DNA of 64,000 nucleotides from Serratia plymuthica (GTDB lineage: Bacteria; Pseudomonadota; Gammaproteobacteria; Enterobacterales; Enterobacteriaceae), in assembly GCF_018336935.1 (NCBI RefSeq), contig NZ_CP068771.1, forward strand, positions 5,022,001 through 5,086,000, read 5' to 3'. The notes under the pieces are model-generated. The model worked only from the letters and a program-made list of their open reading frames with translations. It was not told the DNA's origin and searched no databases. Both the position numbers and the translations under genes were made by a program. Each line of letters begins with the position of its first letter. Within the stretch, counting starts at the first letter, position 1. This document shows positions 45,626 to 54,397 of the stretch, one piece after another.

Positions 45626-47647
45626 TTAAACCGCACGCCCCTTTAGCAATTTTCTCACCCACATCCGGTTCGGATTCAACGCTGCCAGCATCTCTGCGTC
45701 GCCCGGCAAGGGTTCGCCAAACAATTGCGCCGCCAGGATCTCTGCCGCCAGCGGGGCCGAACACAGCCCACGTGAACCCAGTGCGCCAAGAACGAACAGG
45801 TTGGGATAACGCGGGGCATCCGCTACGGCTTCGCCAAGCTGATGGCGGCGCTGCAGATCCTGATATTGCTTCAGCGTGGCCTGATAGTCCGGCACTGCGC
45901 CAATCATCGGCAGGTGATCGCGGGTGGCGCTCCGCACGCCGCAGCGGGCATGGTGCGCGCTGACGTCCACCTCCCGCGGCCACGCCTGTTCCGGCAGGCA
46001 GCGCAACAGCCGCGCACGGTTCTCCTGTTGCTCTTCCTCGCGGTATTCAATGGCGGTATCGCCGCGCTGGTAACTGGCGCCGATACAGTGTTGTTGATTA
46101 TGGACATTGACCGGCGTCAGATAGCCGTCGTAACACAGCACCTGCTTCAATTCTCTCAGCGCCGGGGTGGTGGGAATATGGGAAACCTGGCCGCGCACCG
46201 CATACACCGGCAAGGCTTCGCTTTGCGGCAGCTTTGAAAGGCGGTGGCCATTGGCCAGAATGACCGTGGCATGCCGGCGGGTTTCTCCATTGCCGAAGCC
46301 GAGCTGCCAATTGCCGTCTGCGTGCATGAGGCTGTTGACGTCGTACTCGTAATGGCAACGCATTCCCTGGCGCTGCGCCAATGCAATGGCACCCCGCGTC
46401 AGCTCGGCCGGGCACAGCCAACCGCCTTGCGGGTAGCTGACGCCGCCAAAACCGCAGTCTACGCCGCACAGCGCGCTTAGCGTGGCGCGGTCGGCCGGTG
46501 CCGCCAACGCAGAAGGCCATTCAATCGCCACTATTTTGGCAATTTTCCCTGCGCTCTTCTCATCAAAGGCCAACTGGCTGACGCCGCACCATTGATGATC
46601 GAATGCCACACCCTGTTGCAACAGCGCATCGTACTGGCGGCGGGCAAACGGGAAGGCGGCGCTGAAAAAGCTTTCCAGCGCGTCGCCGCGGCCGTTCAGC
46701 AACGGATAGAGCGCGCCCTGGCGGTTGCCCGACGCGCCTTCGGCCGGTTGCGGATCGGCGCAGTACAGCGTGACCTTCGCGCCGCGCCGCAGCAGGGCGA
46801 GGGCGGTAAGCGCGCTGGCGACGCCGCCGCCGATGATGGCGATATCGTCAGTATTTTCCGCCGCCGGGCGCAGGAACCAGGGGGCGGGGTGCGGGACCGC
46901 CGGCGCATCAGCGGGCAATTCGCCTATCAGCATTTCACGTTTTTGACCGAAACCTTTGCTTTTCGCGACGTCAAAACCGGCCTGCTGCAATCCGCGCCGT
47001 ACAAAACCCGCAGCGGTAAAGGTGGCGAGGGTGCCTGCGGGCCGGGCGAATCGCGCCATGGCGGCGAACAGCTGCTCAGTCCACATATCCGGGTTTTTCG
47101 CCGGCGCAAAGCCATCGAGGAACCAGGCGTCGACCTGGTTATTCATGCTGGGGTCAAAGTGCGGCAGCAGCACATTGACGTCGCCGAACCACAAATCGAG
47201 CGTAATGCGGCCCTGCGCCAGCAGTAGGCGGTGGCAGCCTGGCAACGGCAGCGGCCACTGGGCGCGGAGCTCATCGGCATAGGGGGCCAGTTCCGGCCAG
47301 CGTGCGTGTGCGGCTGCCAGATCCTCATGCAGCAGCGGAAATTTTTCAAAACTGATGAAATGCAGCCGCTGCAGCGGGGCGTCAGGCATCGCCGCACGAA
47401 AACCGGCAAACGCCTGCCACAGGGTTAAAAAGTTGAGCCCGGTGCCAAAGCCGGTTTCCGCGACGATAAACAGCGGGCGCGAGTGCTCGCTAAAACGCTG
47501 CGGCAGCCGGTTGCCTTTGAGAAATACGTAACGGGTTTCTTCCAGCCCATCCTGATTGGAAAAGTAGACGTCATCAAACTGTTTCGAAACAGGTGTACCC
47601 TGTTCGTTCCAGGATAACGCTGCGGTTTGGATCGGGGCGTGGCTCAC
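45626..47647 (-). CDS. mnmC: bifunctional tRNA mnm5s2U biosynthesis protein MnmC
   Basis: Fused enzyme that finishes the wobble base 5-methylaminomethyl-2-thiouridine. The N-terminal SAM-dependent methyltransferase (MnmC2; [49 protein letters not shown]) is followed by a C-terminal FAD-dependent oxidoreductase (MnmC1; [43 protein letters not shown]) that removes the carboxymethyl group. I place the start at GTG 47647, which aligns residue for residue with the E. coli N-terminus; TTG at 47668 would add seven residues. Neither has a strong ribosome binding site. About 673 residues; E. coli 668. Divergent from fabB. Confidence 0.95.
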   Translation of the reverse strand: MSHAPIQTAALSWNEQGTPVSKQFDDVYFSNQDGLEETRYVFLKGNRLPQRFSEHSRPLFIVAETGFGTGLNFLTLWQAFAGFRAAMPDAPLQRLHFISFEKFPLLHEDLAAAHARWPELAPYADELRAQWPLPLPGCHRLLLAQGRITLDLWFGDVNVLLPHFDPSMNNQVDAWFLDGFAPAKNPDMWTEQLFAAMARFARPAGTLATFTAAGFVRRGLQQAGFDVAKSKGFGQKREMLIGELPADAPAVPHPAPWFLRPAAENTDDIAIIGGGVASALTALALLRRGAKVTLYCADPQPAEGASGNRQGALYPLLNGRGDALESFFSAAFPFARRQYDALLQQGVAFDHQWCGVSQLAFDEKSAGKIAKIVAIEWPSALAAPADRATLSALCGVDCGFGGVSYPQGGWLCPAELTRGAIALAQRQGMRCHYEYDVNSLMHADGNWQLGFGNGETRRHATVILANGHRLSKLPQSEALPVYAVRGQVSHIPTTPALRELKQVLCYDGYLTPVNVHNQQHCIGASYQRGDTAIEYREEEQQENRARLLRCLPEQAWPREVDVSAHHARCGVRSATRDHLPMIGAVPDYQATLKQYQDLQRRHQLGEAVADAPRYPNLFVLGALGSRGLCSAPLAAEILAAQLFGEPLPGDAEMLAALNPNRMWVRKLLKGRAV

Positions 47648-47735
47648 GGTTAGTTGCTCGTAACTCAAGGGGTGACGGGATTCTAACGGGGCTAGCGAAA
47701 TGGCGCAAACTGGATAAGAATAAAGCTGAAAAACG

Positions 47736-47752
47736 CTGATCGGACTTGTTCG
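47736..47752. promoter_or_regulatory. FadR site activating fabB
   Basis: CTGATCGGACTTGTTCG closely resembles the FadR activator site of E. coli fabB and covers the -35 box. Confidence 0.75.
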
Positions 47753-47774
47753 GCGTACATCTGTACGCTAAAGT
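47746..47774 (+). promoter_or_regulatory. fabB promoter
   Basis: TTGTTC (47746-47751), 17-base spacer, TAAAGT (47769-47774). The spacer holds the FabR-like palindrome. Transcription would start near 47781, about 37 bases before the ATG. Confidence 0.75.
47752..47769. promoter_or_regulatory. FabR operator of fabB
   Basis: GGCGTACATCTGTACGCT contains the perfect palindrome GCGTACA-TC-TGTACGC, the FabR recognition pattern. It fills the promoter spacer, fitting repression when unsaturated acyl chains are abundant. Confidence 0.82.
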
Positions 47775-47817
47775 GCGATGCAAAATCCCGAATGTAAAAT
47801 TGTGGAAGAGGTACTGA

Positions 47818-49032
47818 ATGAAACGTGCAGTGATTACTGGCCTGGGAATCGTCTCCAGCATTGGTAACAACCAGCAGGAGGTCCTGGCGAGCCTGCAGGA
47901 AGGACGTTCTGGGATCACTTTCTCCCAGGAGCTGAAAGATTCCGGCATGCGTAGTCACGTATGGGGCGATGTTAAACTGGACACTACCGGTCTGATCGAC
48001 CGTAAAGTGATGCGTTTTATGAGCGACGCGTCCGTTTATGCCTATCTTTCCATGGAAGAAGCCATCAAGGATTCCGGTCTGGCTGCCGATCAGGTTTCCA
48101 ACGATCGCACCGGTCTGGTGGTTGGCTCAGGTGGCGGCTCTCCGCGCAACCAGGTTGCCGGTTCCGACGGCATGCGCGCCAAGGGCCTGCGCGGCGTTGG
48201 CCCTTACATGGTGACCAAGGCCATGGCTTCAGGCGTTTCCGCTTGCCTGGCAACTCCGTTCAAAATTCGTGGCGTTAACTACTCCATCAGCTCGGCCTGC
48301 GCAACCTCTGCACACTGCATCGGTCACGCGGTGGAACTGATCCAACTGGGCAAGCAGGACGTGGTATTTGCCGGCGGCGGTGAAGAACTGTGCTGGGAAA
48401 TGGCCTGCGAGTTCGATGCGATGGGCGCACTGTCCACCAGCTACAATGAAACGCCGGAAAAAGCGTCCCGTACCTATGACTCGGCGCGTGACGGTTTCGT
48501 CATCGCCGGCGGCGGCGGTATGGTGGTGGTTGAAGAGCTGGAGCACGCTCTGGCGCGCGGCGCGCACATCTACGCTGAAATCATCGGTTACGGTGCGACC
48601 TCCGACGGTGCTGACATGGTAGCGCCTTCGGGCGAAGGCGCGGTGCGCTGCATGAAGATGGCGCTGCAAGGCGTTGATACCCCAATCGATTACATGAACG
48701 TGCACGGAACTTCCACGCCGGTTGGCGACGTGAAAGAACTGGGTGCAATCCGTGAAGTGTTTGGCGACAACACCCCGGCAATCTCTTCCACCAAGGCCAT
48801 GACCGGCCACTCTCTGGGCGCCGCCGGCGTACAGGAAGCGATCTACAGCCTGTTGATGGTGGAGCACGGCTTTATTGCGCCGAGCATCAACATCGACAAC
48901 CTGGATGAGAAAGCCGCAGGCATGAACATCGTGACTCAGCCGACTAAACGCGAGCTGACTACCGTGATGTCCAACAGCTTCGGTTTCGGCGGCACCAACG
49001 CCACGCTGGTCATGCGCAAGCTGCAAAAGTAA
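47818..49032 (+). CDS. fabB: 3-oxoacyl-ACP synthase I (FabB)
   Basis: Cytosolic beta-ketoacyl-ACP synthase I of 404 residues (E. coli 406), essential for unsaturated fatty acid synthesis. The Cys-His-His triad is Cys161 in [10 protein letters not shown], His296 in [10 protein letters not shown] and His331 in [11 protein letters not shown]; the gating loop NSFGFGGTN is intact. GAAGAGG precedes the ATG. The promoter carries FadR- and FabR-like sites, the same dual control as in E. coli. Terminator at 49061. Confidence 0.98.
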   Translation: MKRAVITGLGIVSSIGNNQQEVLASLQEGRSGITFSQELKDSGMRSHVWGDVKLDTTGLIDRKVMRFMSDASVYAYLSMEEAIKDSGLAADQVSNDRTGLVVGSGGGSPRNQVAGSDGMRAKGLRGVGPYMVTKAMASGVSACLATPFKIRGVNYSISSACATSAHCIGHAVELIQLGKQDVVFAGGGEELCWEMACEFDAMGALSTSYNETPEKASRTYDSARDGFVIAGGGGMVVVEELEHALARGAHIYAEIIGYGATSDGADMVAPSGEGAVRCMKMALQGVDTPIDYMNVHGTSTPVGDVKELGAIREVFGDNTPAISSTKAMTGHSLGAAGVQEAIYSLLMVEHGFIAPSINIDNLDEKAAGMNIVTQPTKRELTTVMSNSFGFGGTNATLVMRKLQK

Positions 49033-49060
49033 TGTAGCCGTAATCCATGCCAGTTGAACA

Positions 49061-49084
49061 AGCCCGCTTCTCAGCGGGCTTTTT
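49061..49084 (+). terminator. fabB terminator
   Basis: AGCCCGCT (49061-49068) pairs with AGCGGGCT (49073-49080), followed by TTTTA. Confidence 0.85.
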
Positions 49085-49236
49085 ATTGCCTGTCGCTGGC
49101 CGTTCAGAGTTATCCCAAATTACATCTCTTGGCAGATCATTAACGCCTCGTTCAGCTTTTTACGCATACAATAGCTCGATAACGCGATTATCACTCGGCG
49201 TAGCGTTTCAGAGTGAGAGAACCTTGAGGCATGAGT

Positions 49237-49458
49237 ATGAAAAAGTTAATTGCGGTTGGGTTGCTGTCAGTGTTTCTGGCGGGGTGCGCGACTGAGTCAC
49301 CTTGTGTCCCGGTTTATGACGATCAGGGGCGTTTGGTGCACACCAACACCTGCATGAAGGGCACGACACAGGATAACTGGGAAACCGCGGGCGCTATCGC
49401 CGGCGGTGCGGCGGCGGTTGCCGGCCTGACGCTGGGTATTATCGCACTGACGAAATAA
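49237..49458 (+). CDS. small lipoprotein of unknown function
   Basis: Predicted lipoprotein of 73 residues. The signal MKKLIAVGLLSVFLAGC has a clear lipobox with Cys17; the next residues are Ala-Thr, which favours outer membrane sorting. Two further cysteines (ESPCVP and TNTCMKG) flank the motif YDDQGRLVH, and the C-terminus is a glycine-zipper helix (GAIAGGAAAVAGLTLGIIAL). I do not recognise the family. ATG at 49237 is preferred over 49231 because GAGG lies seven bases upstream. It is monocistronic, with terminators on both sides. Confidence 0.75.
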   Translation: MKKLIAVGLLSVFLAGCATESPCVPVYDDQGRLVHTNTCMKGTTQDNWETAGAIAGGAAAVAGLTLGIIALTK

Positions 49459-49483
49459 CCTTCGCGTCAAATCCGATAGTGAT

Positions 49484-49517
49484 AAAAAAGCCCGGCATTT
49501 GCACTGCCGGGCTTTTT
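49484..49517. terminator. bidirectional terminator, lipoprotein gene and apbE
   Basis: AGCCCGGCA (49489-49497) pairs with TGCCGGGCT (49505-49513), with A tract before and T tract after. Confidence 0.9.
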
Positions 49518-49521
49518 CACA

Positions 49522-50553
49522 TCACTGCACCAGAAACGCTTTGAACTGCGGCGTCATCACGGCGCTGAAACCGTCATCGGTTTTGCTGATCAGGTATACC
49601 GCCAACCCTTTCTCTTCCGCCAGCTTCAGCGCTTTTTCCGTGCCGAGCACCATCAGCCCGGTATCCCAGCCGTCGGCCTCCAGCGCCGTTGGCGCGATCA
49701 CCGTGGCGGAGACCAGCCGGTGGGTAATGGGCCGGCCGGTAACGGGATCGATAACGTGCGAATAGCGCTGACCATTCTGTTCGAAGTAGTTGCGATAACT
49801 GCCGGCGGTGCTGATGCCGTAGCCTTGCAGATCAACCAGCGCCTGCACCGCATTTTCCCTGTCGGTCGGTTTTTGGATCGCTACCCGCCACGGCTTGCCC
49901 TGACCGTTGACCCCGCGTGAGGACACCGCACCGCCAACCGACACCAGATAGTTGGTGATACCGTTACGCGCCATCAGTTTAACGAGCTGGTCAACGCCGT
50001 AGCCTTCACCCAGAGTCGAGAGATCGACATACATGTTCGGCAGATCTTTTTGCAGCCATTCGCCGCGGCTATCGCTGAGCAGTTTGAGATGCTGCAGGCC
50101 AATATTTTTTTGCGCGGCTTCAATCTGTTGCTGCTGCGGCACTTTGACGGCGCGTTTGTCCGGGCCAAAACCCCACAGATTCACCAGTGGGCCGACGGTA
50201 ATATCCATCGCGCCCTGCGTATCGCGGCCGATGCGCTGGGCCATCAGGATAATATCCGCCATCCCCCGGGGGATGGGTTGCGGGTCTGTACTGCGCGACT
50301 GGTTAAAGCGCGACAGCACCGACGCGGGGCGGTAGGTGGAAATATCATCGTTGGCCTGCTCGAGCAAGGCGTCGACCTGCTGTTGCAGCAACGGTTTGCC
50401 GATCTTAACGTCACCGCTGATTTTGACGCTGTAGAAGGTGCCCATGGTTTTGCCTTCGAGGTCGATCTGCGTGCGGGTTGGTTGATCGTTACAGGCGGCA
50501 AGCACACTGAGCGCTGCGCTCAGCAACAGCCCTTTGGCGATAGCGTTGACCAT
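49522..50553 (-). CDS. apbE: FAD:protein FMN transferase ApbE
   Basis: Lipoprotein of 343 residues acting in the periplasm. It transfers FMN from FAD to a threonine of target flavoproteins such as NqrB/NqrC or RnfG. The lipobox is LSVLAAC. Conserved features: GTFYSVKI, WGFGPDKR, VDLSTLGEGYGVDQLV, VSVGGAVSSRG and the metal/FAD region DPVTGRPITHRLVSATVIAP followed by ADGWDTGLMVLG. The start at 50553 follows AAGGAC and begins the signal peptide; a longer frame to 50718 crosses the ybiR promoter. Divergent from ybiR. Confidence 0.95.
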   Translation of the reverse strand: MVNAIAKGLLLSAALSVLAACNDQPTRTQIDLEGKTMGTFYSVKISGDVKIGKPLLQQQVDALLEQANDDISTYRPASVLSRFNQSRSTDPQPIPRGMADIILMAQRIGRDTQGAMDITVGPLVNLWGFGPDKRAVKVPQQQQIEAAQKNIGLQHLKLLSDSRGEWLQKDLPNMYVDLSTLGEGYGVDQLVKLMARNGITNYLVSVGGAVSSRGVNGQGKPWRVAIQKPTDRENAVQALVDLQGYGISTAGSYRNYFEQNGQRYSHVIDPVTGRPITHRLVSATVIAPTALEADGWDTGLMVLGTEKALKLAEEKGLAVYLISKTDDGFSAVMTPQFKAFLVQ

Positions 50554-50708
50554 GAAAAGTCCTTTGAAACGTAGAAAGGCGCTACAAATAAAGTAAAGCG
50601 CGGCAAATGAAAAGCGCAGAAAGGTAAAATAGCATTTTGCTGGCGTTGACGCCGCGCTTCGGCTAACGTCTGGCTCCTGATTCCAGATTGATTTTTGAAG
50701 CGATGACC

Positions 50709-51821
50709 ATGAGTTCAAACGCCGTTGCCCGACTGATCCAACCGTTCCTGAAAGATCGTTTCCTGCATATCCTGCTGTTGGCCGGCGTGGTGATGGCCGC
50801 CCTTAACCCGCAACAATTGCCGGCGCTATCCGGTTTTATCGACTGGCGTACCATTATTACCCTGCTTGGGTTGATGTTGTTGACCAAGGGCGTTGAGGTC
50901 AGCGGCTATTTTGATTTTGTTGGTCGTAAAATCATCAACACGTTGCACAGTGAACGGTGGCTGGCGATGTTTTTGGTGTTTTCCGCCGCGCTGCTGTCTT
51001 CGTTCCTGACCAATGATGTGGCGCTGTTTATCGCCATTCCGTTGACTATTACGCTAAAAAAACTTTCTTCGCTGCCGATTAGCCGGCTGATTATCTTCCA
51101 GGCGCTGGCGGTCAACGCCGGTTCGCTGTTAACGCCGATCGGCAATCCACAAAACATTCTGCTGTGGAGCAAGTCGTCGCTCTCTTTCCTGGGTTTTATC
51201 ATTCAGATGGCGCCGTTTGGCGCGGCGATGATGGCCAGCCTGCTGGTCCTGACCTGGTTCAGCTTCCCGGCGCGGGATATCGTAAAGGCGCCGCACACCG
51301 AGGGTTATCCCTATCAGCGGCCGCTGTTGCTGAGCTGCGTGGCGCTGTACGTGATTTTTCTGCTGTGTCTGGATGTCGGCTTGCCGCTGTACGGTCTGTT
51401 GGCGGTGTTTGCCGGTTTCTTGTTGCTGGCGCGTCGGGTGCTGTTGCAGATCGACTGGAGCCTGATTTTTGTCTTTATCGCCATGTTTATCGACGTCGGC
51501 CTGTTTACCCAATTGCAGGCGATTCAACCCTGGTTCGCCGATATCGCCCGGCTTGGTGACGGCGGTGTTTACGCTTTGGGGATTGGGCTGTCGCAGATCA
51601 TCAGCAATGTGCCGGCGACCATTTTGCTGCTCAATTACGTGCCTTCCAGCCAACTGGTGGCCTATGCGGTGAATGCCGGGGGCTTTGGGCTGGCGATTGG
51701 CTCACTGGCGAACCTGATTGCGCTGCGCATGGCAGGGGAGCGCAAGATCTGGCTGAAATTCCATTACTACTCGCTGCCATTGCTGGCCTGGGGTGGGCTG
51801 CTCGGCTGGCTATTGGCCTGA
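50709..51821 (+). CDS. ybiR: anion permease YbiR (ArsB/NhaD superfamily)
   Basis: Inner membrane carrier of 370 residues (372 if ATG at 50703 is used), about ten helices, in the ion transporter superfamily with ArsB and DASS carriers. Closest to E. coli YbiR: DWRTIITLLGLMLLTKGVEV, SSFLTNDVALFIAIPLTITL, NAGSLLTPIGNPQN and QIISNVPATILLLNYVP, the last two being the paired re-entrant motifs of the superfamily. The substrate is unknown. ATG at 50709 has GAAG eight bases upstream, better spacing than 50703. Confidence 0.9.
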   Translation: MSSNAVARLIQPFLKDRFLHILLLAGVVMAALNPQQLPALSGFIDWRTIITLLGLMLLTKGVEVSGYFDFVGRKIINTLHSERWLAMFLVFSAALLSSFLTNDVALFIAIPLTITLKKLSSLPISRLIIFQALAVNAGSLLTPIGNPQNILLWSKSSLSFLGFIIQMAPFGAAMMASLLVLTWFSFPARDIVKAPHTEGYPYQRPLLLSCVALYVIFLLCLDVGLPLYGLLAVFAGFLLLARRVLLQIDWSLIFVFIAMFIDVGLFTQLQAIQPWFADIARLGDGGVYALGIGLSQIISNVPATILLLNYVPSSQLVAYAVNAGGFGLAIGSLANLIALRMAGERKIWLKFHYYSLPLLAWGGLLGWLLA

Positions 51822-51856
51822 CGCCGGCCGCGCTTTGCTGCGCGGCCAACTCTTTT

Positions 51857-53089
51857 CTAACCACGTGCCGCCAGCAAACAAATGCTGCGGGTCACCTGAT
51901 AAGATTTCACGAACGAACTGACCGGCAGAAACTCAAAACGCGAATGGAAATTGTGCGCGCCGGTGAAGTAGTTCGGCGTCACCACTCCACGGCTGGACAG
52001 CGCCGCGCCGTCGGTGCCCCCGCGCATCGGGATCACCTTCGGCGGAATGCCGTGTGCGGCGAGAGCGCCGAAAATCAGCTCGATGGCGCGCTTGTCTTCA
52101 CCGATTGAATTGCTGATGTTGCTGTAGATATCCGTAACGCTGCAGCTCACCCTGGCGCGCGGGTAGTTCGCCGCCACCTGCCGCACCACTTCCTGAATAC
52201 GCTCCTTGCGCGCATTGAAAGCGGCCAGGTCGAAATCGCGAATCGACACTTTCAGCGTGGCGAGGTTGGCATTGGCGGTAATGTCGTTGAACCAGAAATA
52301 ACCTTCGCGCCCCTCGGTATGCTCCGGCGTATCCAGGATATCGAACTGATTGATGATGTCGTTGGCGATGCGAATCGGGTTGATCAGCACGTTCTTCGCC
52401 GACATCGGGTGCGCAGTCACGCCCTCGATACGGATCTCCGCCGCCGCGGCATTGAAGTTTTCATAAACCACTTCGCCCAGTTCGCAGCAGTCGATGGTGT
52501 AGGCGAAATCCACGTCAAAGCGCGCCAAATCCAGTGCTTTGGCGCCGCGCAGGCCGATCTCTTCATCCGGCACAAAGGCCACCACAATATCGCCGTGGCG
52601 GTCTGTGGCGCTCAGATTAGCCAGCAACGTCATCACGACCGTAACCGCCGCCTTGTTATCGGCACCGAGCACGCTGGTGCCGTCGCTGAAAATAATGTCT
52701 TCGTTCGGATAGGCCAGGATCTCCGGATGTTCGGCGGTGCGCAGCCAAATGTCGTGCTCCGCGTTCAGGCAGAGATCTTCGCCGCTGAAGTGCAGGCGCT
52801 GCGGATGAATATGCGCCGACAGGCCGACGTCGACAGTATCGATATGGGTAATAAAACCGATACGCGGCGCACCGGGTTGGTTGCCGGGCTTGCGGGCGGT
52901 TACTGTGGCGTGCTCGTCGATTTGCACATCTTTTAGCCCCAGTTGGCGCAACTCAGCCGCCAGCAACGTTGCCATATCATGCTGGCCGGGCGTGCTGGGC
53001 AGGGCGCTGGCGGCGGCATCGCTCTGGCTGGTGATCGCCAGATAACGAAAGAAGCGTTCGGTAAGCTGTTCGGCAATGGCGCTGGTCAT
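51857..53089 (-). CDS. pepT: peptidase T-like M20B tripeptidase
   Basis: Cytosolic dizinc aminopeptidase of 410 residues; PepT removes the N-terminal residue of tripeptides. Zinc ligands at family positions are visible: His in GFITHIDTVD, bridging Asp in VLGADNKAA, catalytic Glu pair in FVPDEEIG, Asp in YTIDCCELGE and the final His in GAHNFHSRFEF. It is clearly diverged from E. coli PepT: the usual GADDKAG reads GADNKAA and the glycines after YTVD are two cysteines. It may thus be a PepT paralogue with other specificity. GAGGAA precedes the ATG. Confidence 0.85.
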   Translation of the reverse strand: MTSAIAEQLTERFFRYLAITSQSDAAASALPSTPGQHDMATLLAAELRQLGLKDVQIDEHATVTARKPGNQPGAPRIGFITHIDTVDVGLSAHIHPQRLHFSGEDLCLNAEHDIWLRTAEHPEILAYPNEDIIFSDGTSVLGADNKAAVTVVMTLLANLSATDRHGDIVVAFVPDEEIGLRGAKALDLARFDVDFAYTIDCCELGEVVYENFNAAAAEIRIEGVTAHPMSAKNVLINPIRIANDIINQFDILDTPEHTEGREGYFWFNDITANANLATLKVSIRDFDLAAFNARKERIQEVVRQVAANYPRARVSCSVTDIYSNISNSIGEDKRAIELIFGALAAHGIPPKVIPMRGGTDGAALSSRGVVTPNYFTGAHNFHSRFEFLPVSSFVKSYQVTRSICLLAARG

Positions 53090-53304
53090 GCGGGTTCCTC
53101 TCGATAAGCTGTCTATCGGTTTTAATGCTAAATCAGCCGGTTGTCCATCGCTGCGATGCTTTCGCTACCGGAATGCGAGACGCCGCGCAGAATAAAAAAA
53201 TAGCGGCGCAACTAGGAAATAGTCGCAGGTATCTGCGGCAGAATCGTTGTTAGCTGTGGGGGAAAGGGTGCCCCAACAAAAATCTGATCGTTAAAGGAGA
53301 ACCT

Positions 53305-54201
53305 ATGCGCTCACGTAATGCTTTGCTTATTACTCTGTTATCCCTGGGAATGTCCCATGCTGCCTGGTCATCCACCGCTGCCGGTAATGCCAACAGCAAC
53401 GTCAACAGCCGCGAAGTGGCCAGCGCACTCGGTGGTCTGAAGAACAAAACCTATGACCTGGAGCAGGCGCCGAAGATCCGCATCGCCAGCTTCAATATTG
53501 CCGCCGGCAAGGTCAGCGACATGACCGCCATCGCCAAGGCGATCAGGGCGATGAACGTCGACGTGGTGGCGCTGCAGGAAGTGGATAAGCTCACCGGACG
53601 CAGCGGGAAACTCGATCAGGCGGCGGAGCTGGCCAAACTGACCGGCATGCACGTTGCCTTTGGCCGGGCGATAGACTTTGACGGCGGTGAATATGGCCTG
53701 GCGTTTCTGTCAAAATACCCATTGCATGACAGCAAGATTTACCCGCTGCCCTCCGGCCAGCGTGAACAGCGCATTGCCTTTAGCGCCCAGACCGACGTGC
53801 CCGAGTTCCCGGCGCCGATCACCCTGATCAATACCCATCTGGATACCAAGGAAGACCCGGCCATGCGCCTGGATCAGGTGCGTGAATTAAACGATCGCAC
53901 CATTGAAATGCGCGGCATCAAGCTACTGTTCGGCGACATGAACGACGTGCCGGGCAGCGTCACCTGGACCGAACTGAGTCGTTACTGGAACGACATCATG
54001 CCCGCGGCGCAAGATGGCCGCAGTTGGCCGGCGGAAAATGCGGAAATCAAAGTCGATTATATTTTTAGCGGCAATGCTCAACGCTGGCATCTCGACAGCC
54101 TGACGGTGCCTAACGCCAGCGGCGACTGGAATAGCATTCACTGGCCTGCGGTCAGCGATCACCTGCCGGTGGTAGCCGAGCTGCGGCTGACCGAGCAGTA
54201 A
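53305..54201 (+). CDS. secreted endonuclease/exonuclease/phosphatase (EEP) family protein
   Basis: Predicted periplasmic or secreted hydrolase of 298 residues with the DNase I/EEP fold. Signal peptide MRSRNALLITLLSLGMSHAAWS. The metal and catalytic motifs occur in order: IASFNIAAG (Asn), VALQEVDK (metal Glu), LINTHLDTKED (His), LFGDMNDVPG (Asp/Asn) and the final SDHLPVVAEL (Asp-His). Family activities include nucleases, sphingomyelinases and lipid phosphatases; the short loops and GRSGKLDQ suggest a phosphoesterase, but the substrate is not known. AAAGGAG precedes the ATG. Confidence 0.85.
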   Translation: MRSRNALLITLLSLGMSHAAWSSTAAGNANSNVNSREVASALGGLKNKTYDLEQAPKIRIASFNIAAGKVSDMTAIAKAIRAMNVDVVALQEVDKLTGRSGKLDQAAELAKLTGMHVAFGRAIDFDGGEYGLAFLSKYPLHDSKIYPLPSGQREQRIAFSAQTDVPEFPAPITLINTHLDTKEDPAMRLDQVRELNDRTIEMRGIKLLFGDMNDVPGSVTWTELSRYWNDIMPAAQDGRSWPAENAEIKVDYIFSGNAQRWHLDSLTVPNASGDWNSIHWPAVSDHLPVVAELRLTEQ

Positions 54202-54224
54202 AGGGGCTGAGTAACCACGGGCGA

Positions 54225-54254
54225 TTGACAGCCGCAGAGCCCGCTGGTTAGTAT
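54225..54254 (+). promoter_or_regulatory. strong promoter of yfcJ
   Basis: TTGACA (54225-54230), 18-base spacer, TAGTAT (54249-54254). Transcription should start near 54261, giving a leader of about 137 bases. Confidence 0.75.
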
Positions 54255-54260
54255 CTGGCG

Positions 54261-54397
54261 ATACAACCCAGGGTTCTGGGTTGCGTAGGCGTTCACGTAA
54301 TCCAACGCGCTCGTTCTTGTTGCCTTTGGCAATGAGAGAAGAGAGCGTTGGAGTCATCCGGCTCTCTCTGTATTTCCCCACTTTGAGTGAGCAATCT
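54261..54397 (+). ncRNA. structured 5' leader of yfcJ, candidate regulatory RNA
   Basis: The leader begins almost at once with a perfect hairpin, AACCCAG (54265-54271)/CTGGGTT (54276-54282). A second, nested stem joins CCAACGC (54302-54308) to GCGTTGG (54345-54351), extended by CTC/GAG (54310-54312/54341-54343), and encloses a third hairpin TTGCC/GGCAA (54320-54324/54328-54332). The right arm GAGAGC (54341-54346) can pair instead with GCTCTC (54361-54366), so two folds exclude each other. I do not recognise a known riboswitch class. The structure is seen in the sequence; regulation is inferred. Confidence 0.5.
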
